This document shows, one piece after another, positions 5,008 to 5,104 of a stretch of DNA of 5,104 nucleotides. The notes beneath the pieces were generated by a model that saw only the letters and a list, made by a program, of their open reading frames with translations, ran no database searches and was not told where the DNA came from. Position numbers and translations under genes: made by a program. The first letter of the stretch is position 1, and each line of letters opens with the position of its first letter. This stretch comes from Lysinibacillus sp. (GTDB lineage Bacteria; Bacillota; Bacilli; Bacillales_A; Planococcaceae): the NCBI GenBank assembly GCA_012735355.1, contig JAAYHP010000139.1:1-5104 (forward strand), given 5' to 3'.

Positions 5008-5103
5008 TCATCCTCCGAAGAATAAGTCTAAAATGTTGGAAGCGGTGGAAGATTGTTTATTATAAAACTCCGAATAGCCACAATTTTTACAATAAACAAC
5101 TAT
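5008..5103 (-). CDS. C-terminal end of a small zinc-ribbon protein, partial
   Basis: The last 31 residues of a gene entering from the right edge are visible, ending in TGA at 5010-5008. They contain CKNCGYSEFY, which is the second CxxC knuckle of a zinc ribbon followed by the GYTEFY-like signature, and a hydrophobic tail ending NILDLFFGG. This matches the C-terminus of the small (about 65-75 aa) nucleic-acid-binding Zn-ribbon proteins of the DUF2082 type common in Firmicutes. The first CxxC knuckle and the start lie outside the window. The gene lies 22 nt upstream of the lipoprotein start and is probably cotranscribed with it. The biological role of the family is not established. Confidence 0.75.
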   Translation of the reverse strand: MVVYCKNCGYSEFYNKQSSTASNILDLFFGG

Positions 5104-5104
5104 A

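Noticed and set aside
5053..5099. Imperfect inverted repeat (TTGTTTATT with AATAAACAA, arms 5053-5067 and 5085-5099) with a TATAAT on the minus strand at 5064-5059, first taken as promoter and operator of the lipoprotein gene.
   Set aside because: The region is coding for the C-terminus of the zinc-ribbon protein, the -35 spacing is wrong, and the lipoprotein is probably cotranscribed.

Overview
The window is AT-rich, with strong Shine-Dalgarno sites (AAGGAGGT-type), several TTG starts and T-tailed hairpin terminators. It encodes two small proteins found only in endospore formers: an H-type small acid-soluble spore protein and a YjcZ-type tiny membrane protein. This points to a spore-forming member of the Bacillaceae/Planococcaceae group; the genus cannot be fixed from the sequence. 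It reads as ordinary chromosomal housekeeping and sporulation sequence. I saw no transposase, integrase, phage gene, tRNA, rRNA or CRISPR array.

Layout from left to right. At 34-62 a 16-bp perfect palindrome abuts an extended -10 promoter, followed by an unrecognised 153-residue acidic protein (128-589). A bidirectional terminator (602-633) separates it from a convergent HAD-superfamily phosphatase (684-1322, minus, TTG start). Upstream of that on the same strand is a classical short-chain dehydrogenase/reductase (1453-2217) with its own promoter (2270-2298) and terminator (1407-1440).

The central part is a plus-strand run of spore-related genes: a yjcZ-like gene (2435-2563) behind a sigma-K-like -10, a terminator, sspH (2714-2893) and another terminator. 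Next comes a SAM-dependent RNA methyltransferase of the UPF0020/TRM11-like family (3120-4061, TTG start), preceded by a promoter and a structured leader containing a terminator-like hairpin. A small basic protein of 55 residues (4140-4307) follows; it has no recognised family and sits behind a promoter-like element resembling the one in front of sspH. A perfect 14-bp bidirectional terminator (4331-4367) closes this block.

The right edge is a minus-strand pair. The last 31 residues of a small zinc-ribbon protein enter from the window end (5008-5103), and a 204-residue lipoprotein (4371-4985) follows after a 22-nt gap, so the two are probably one operon.

No obvious multi-gene novel system is present. 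The items most worth a second look are the leader of the methyltransferase gene, the shared forespore-like promoter pattern in front of sspH and the 55-residue gene, and the palindrome at the first promoter.
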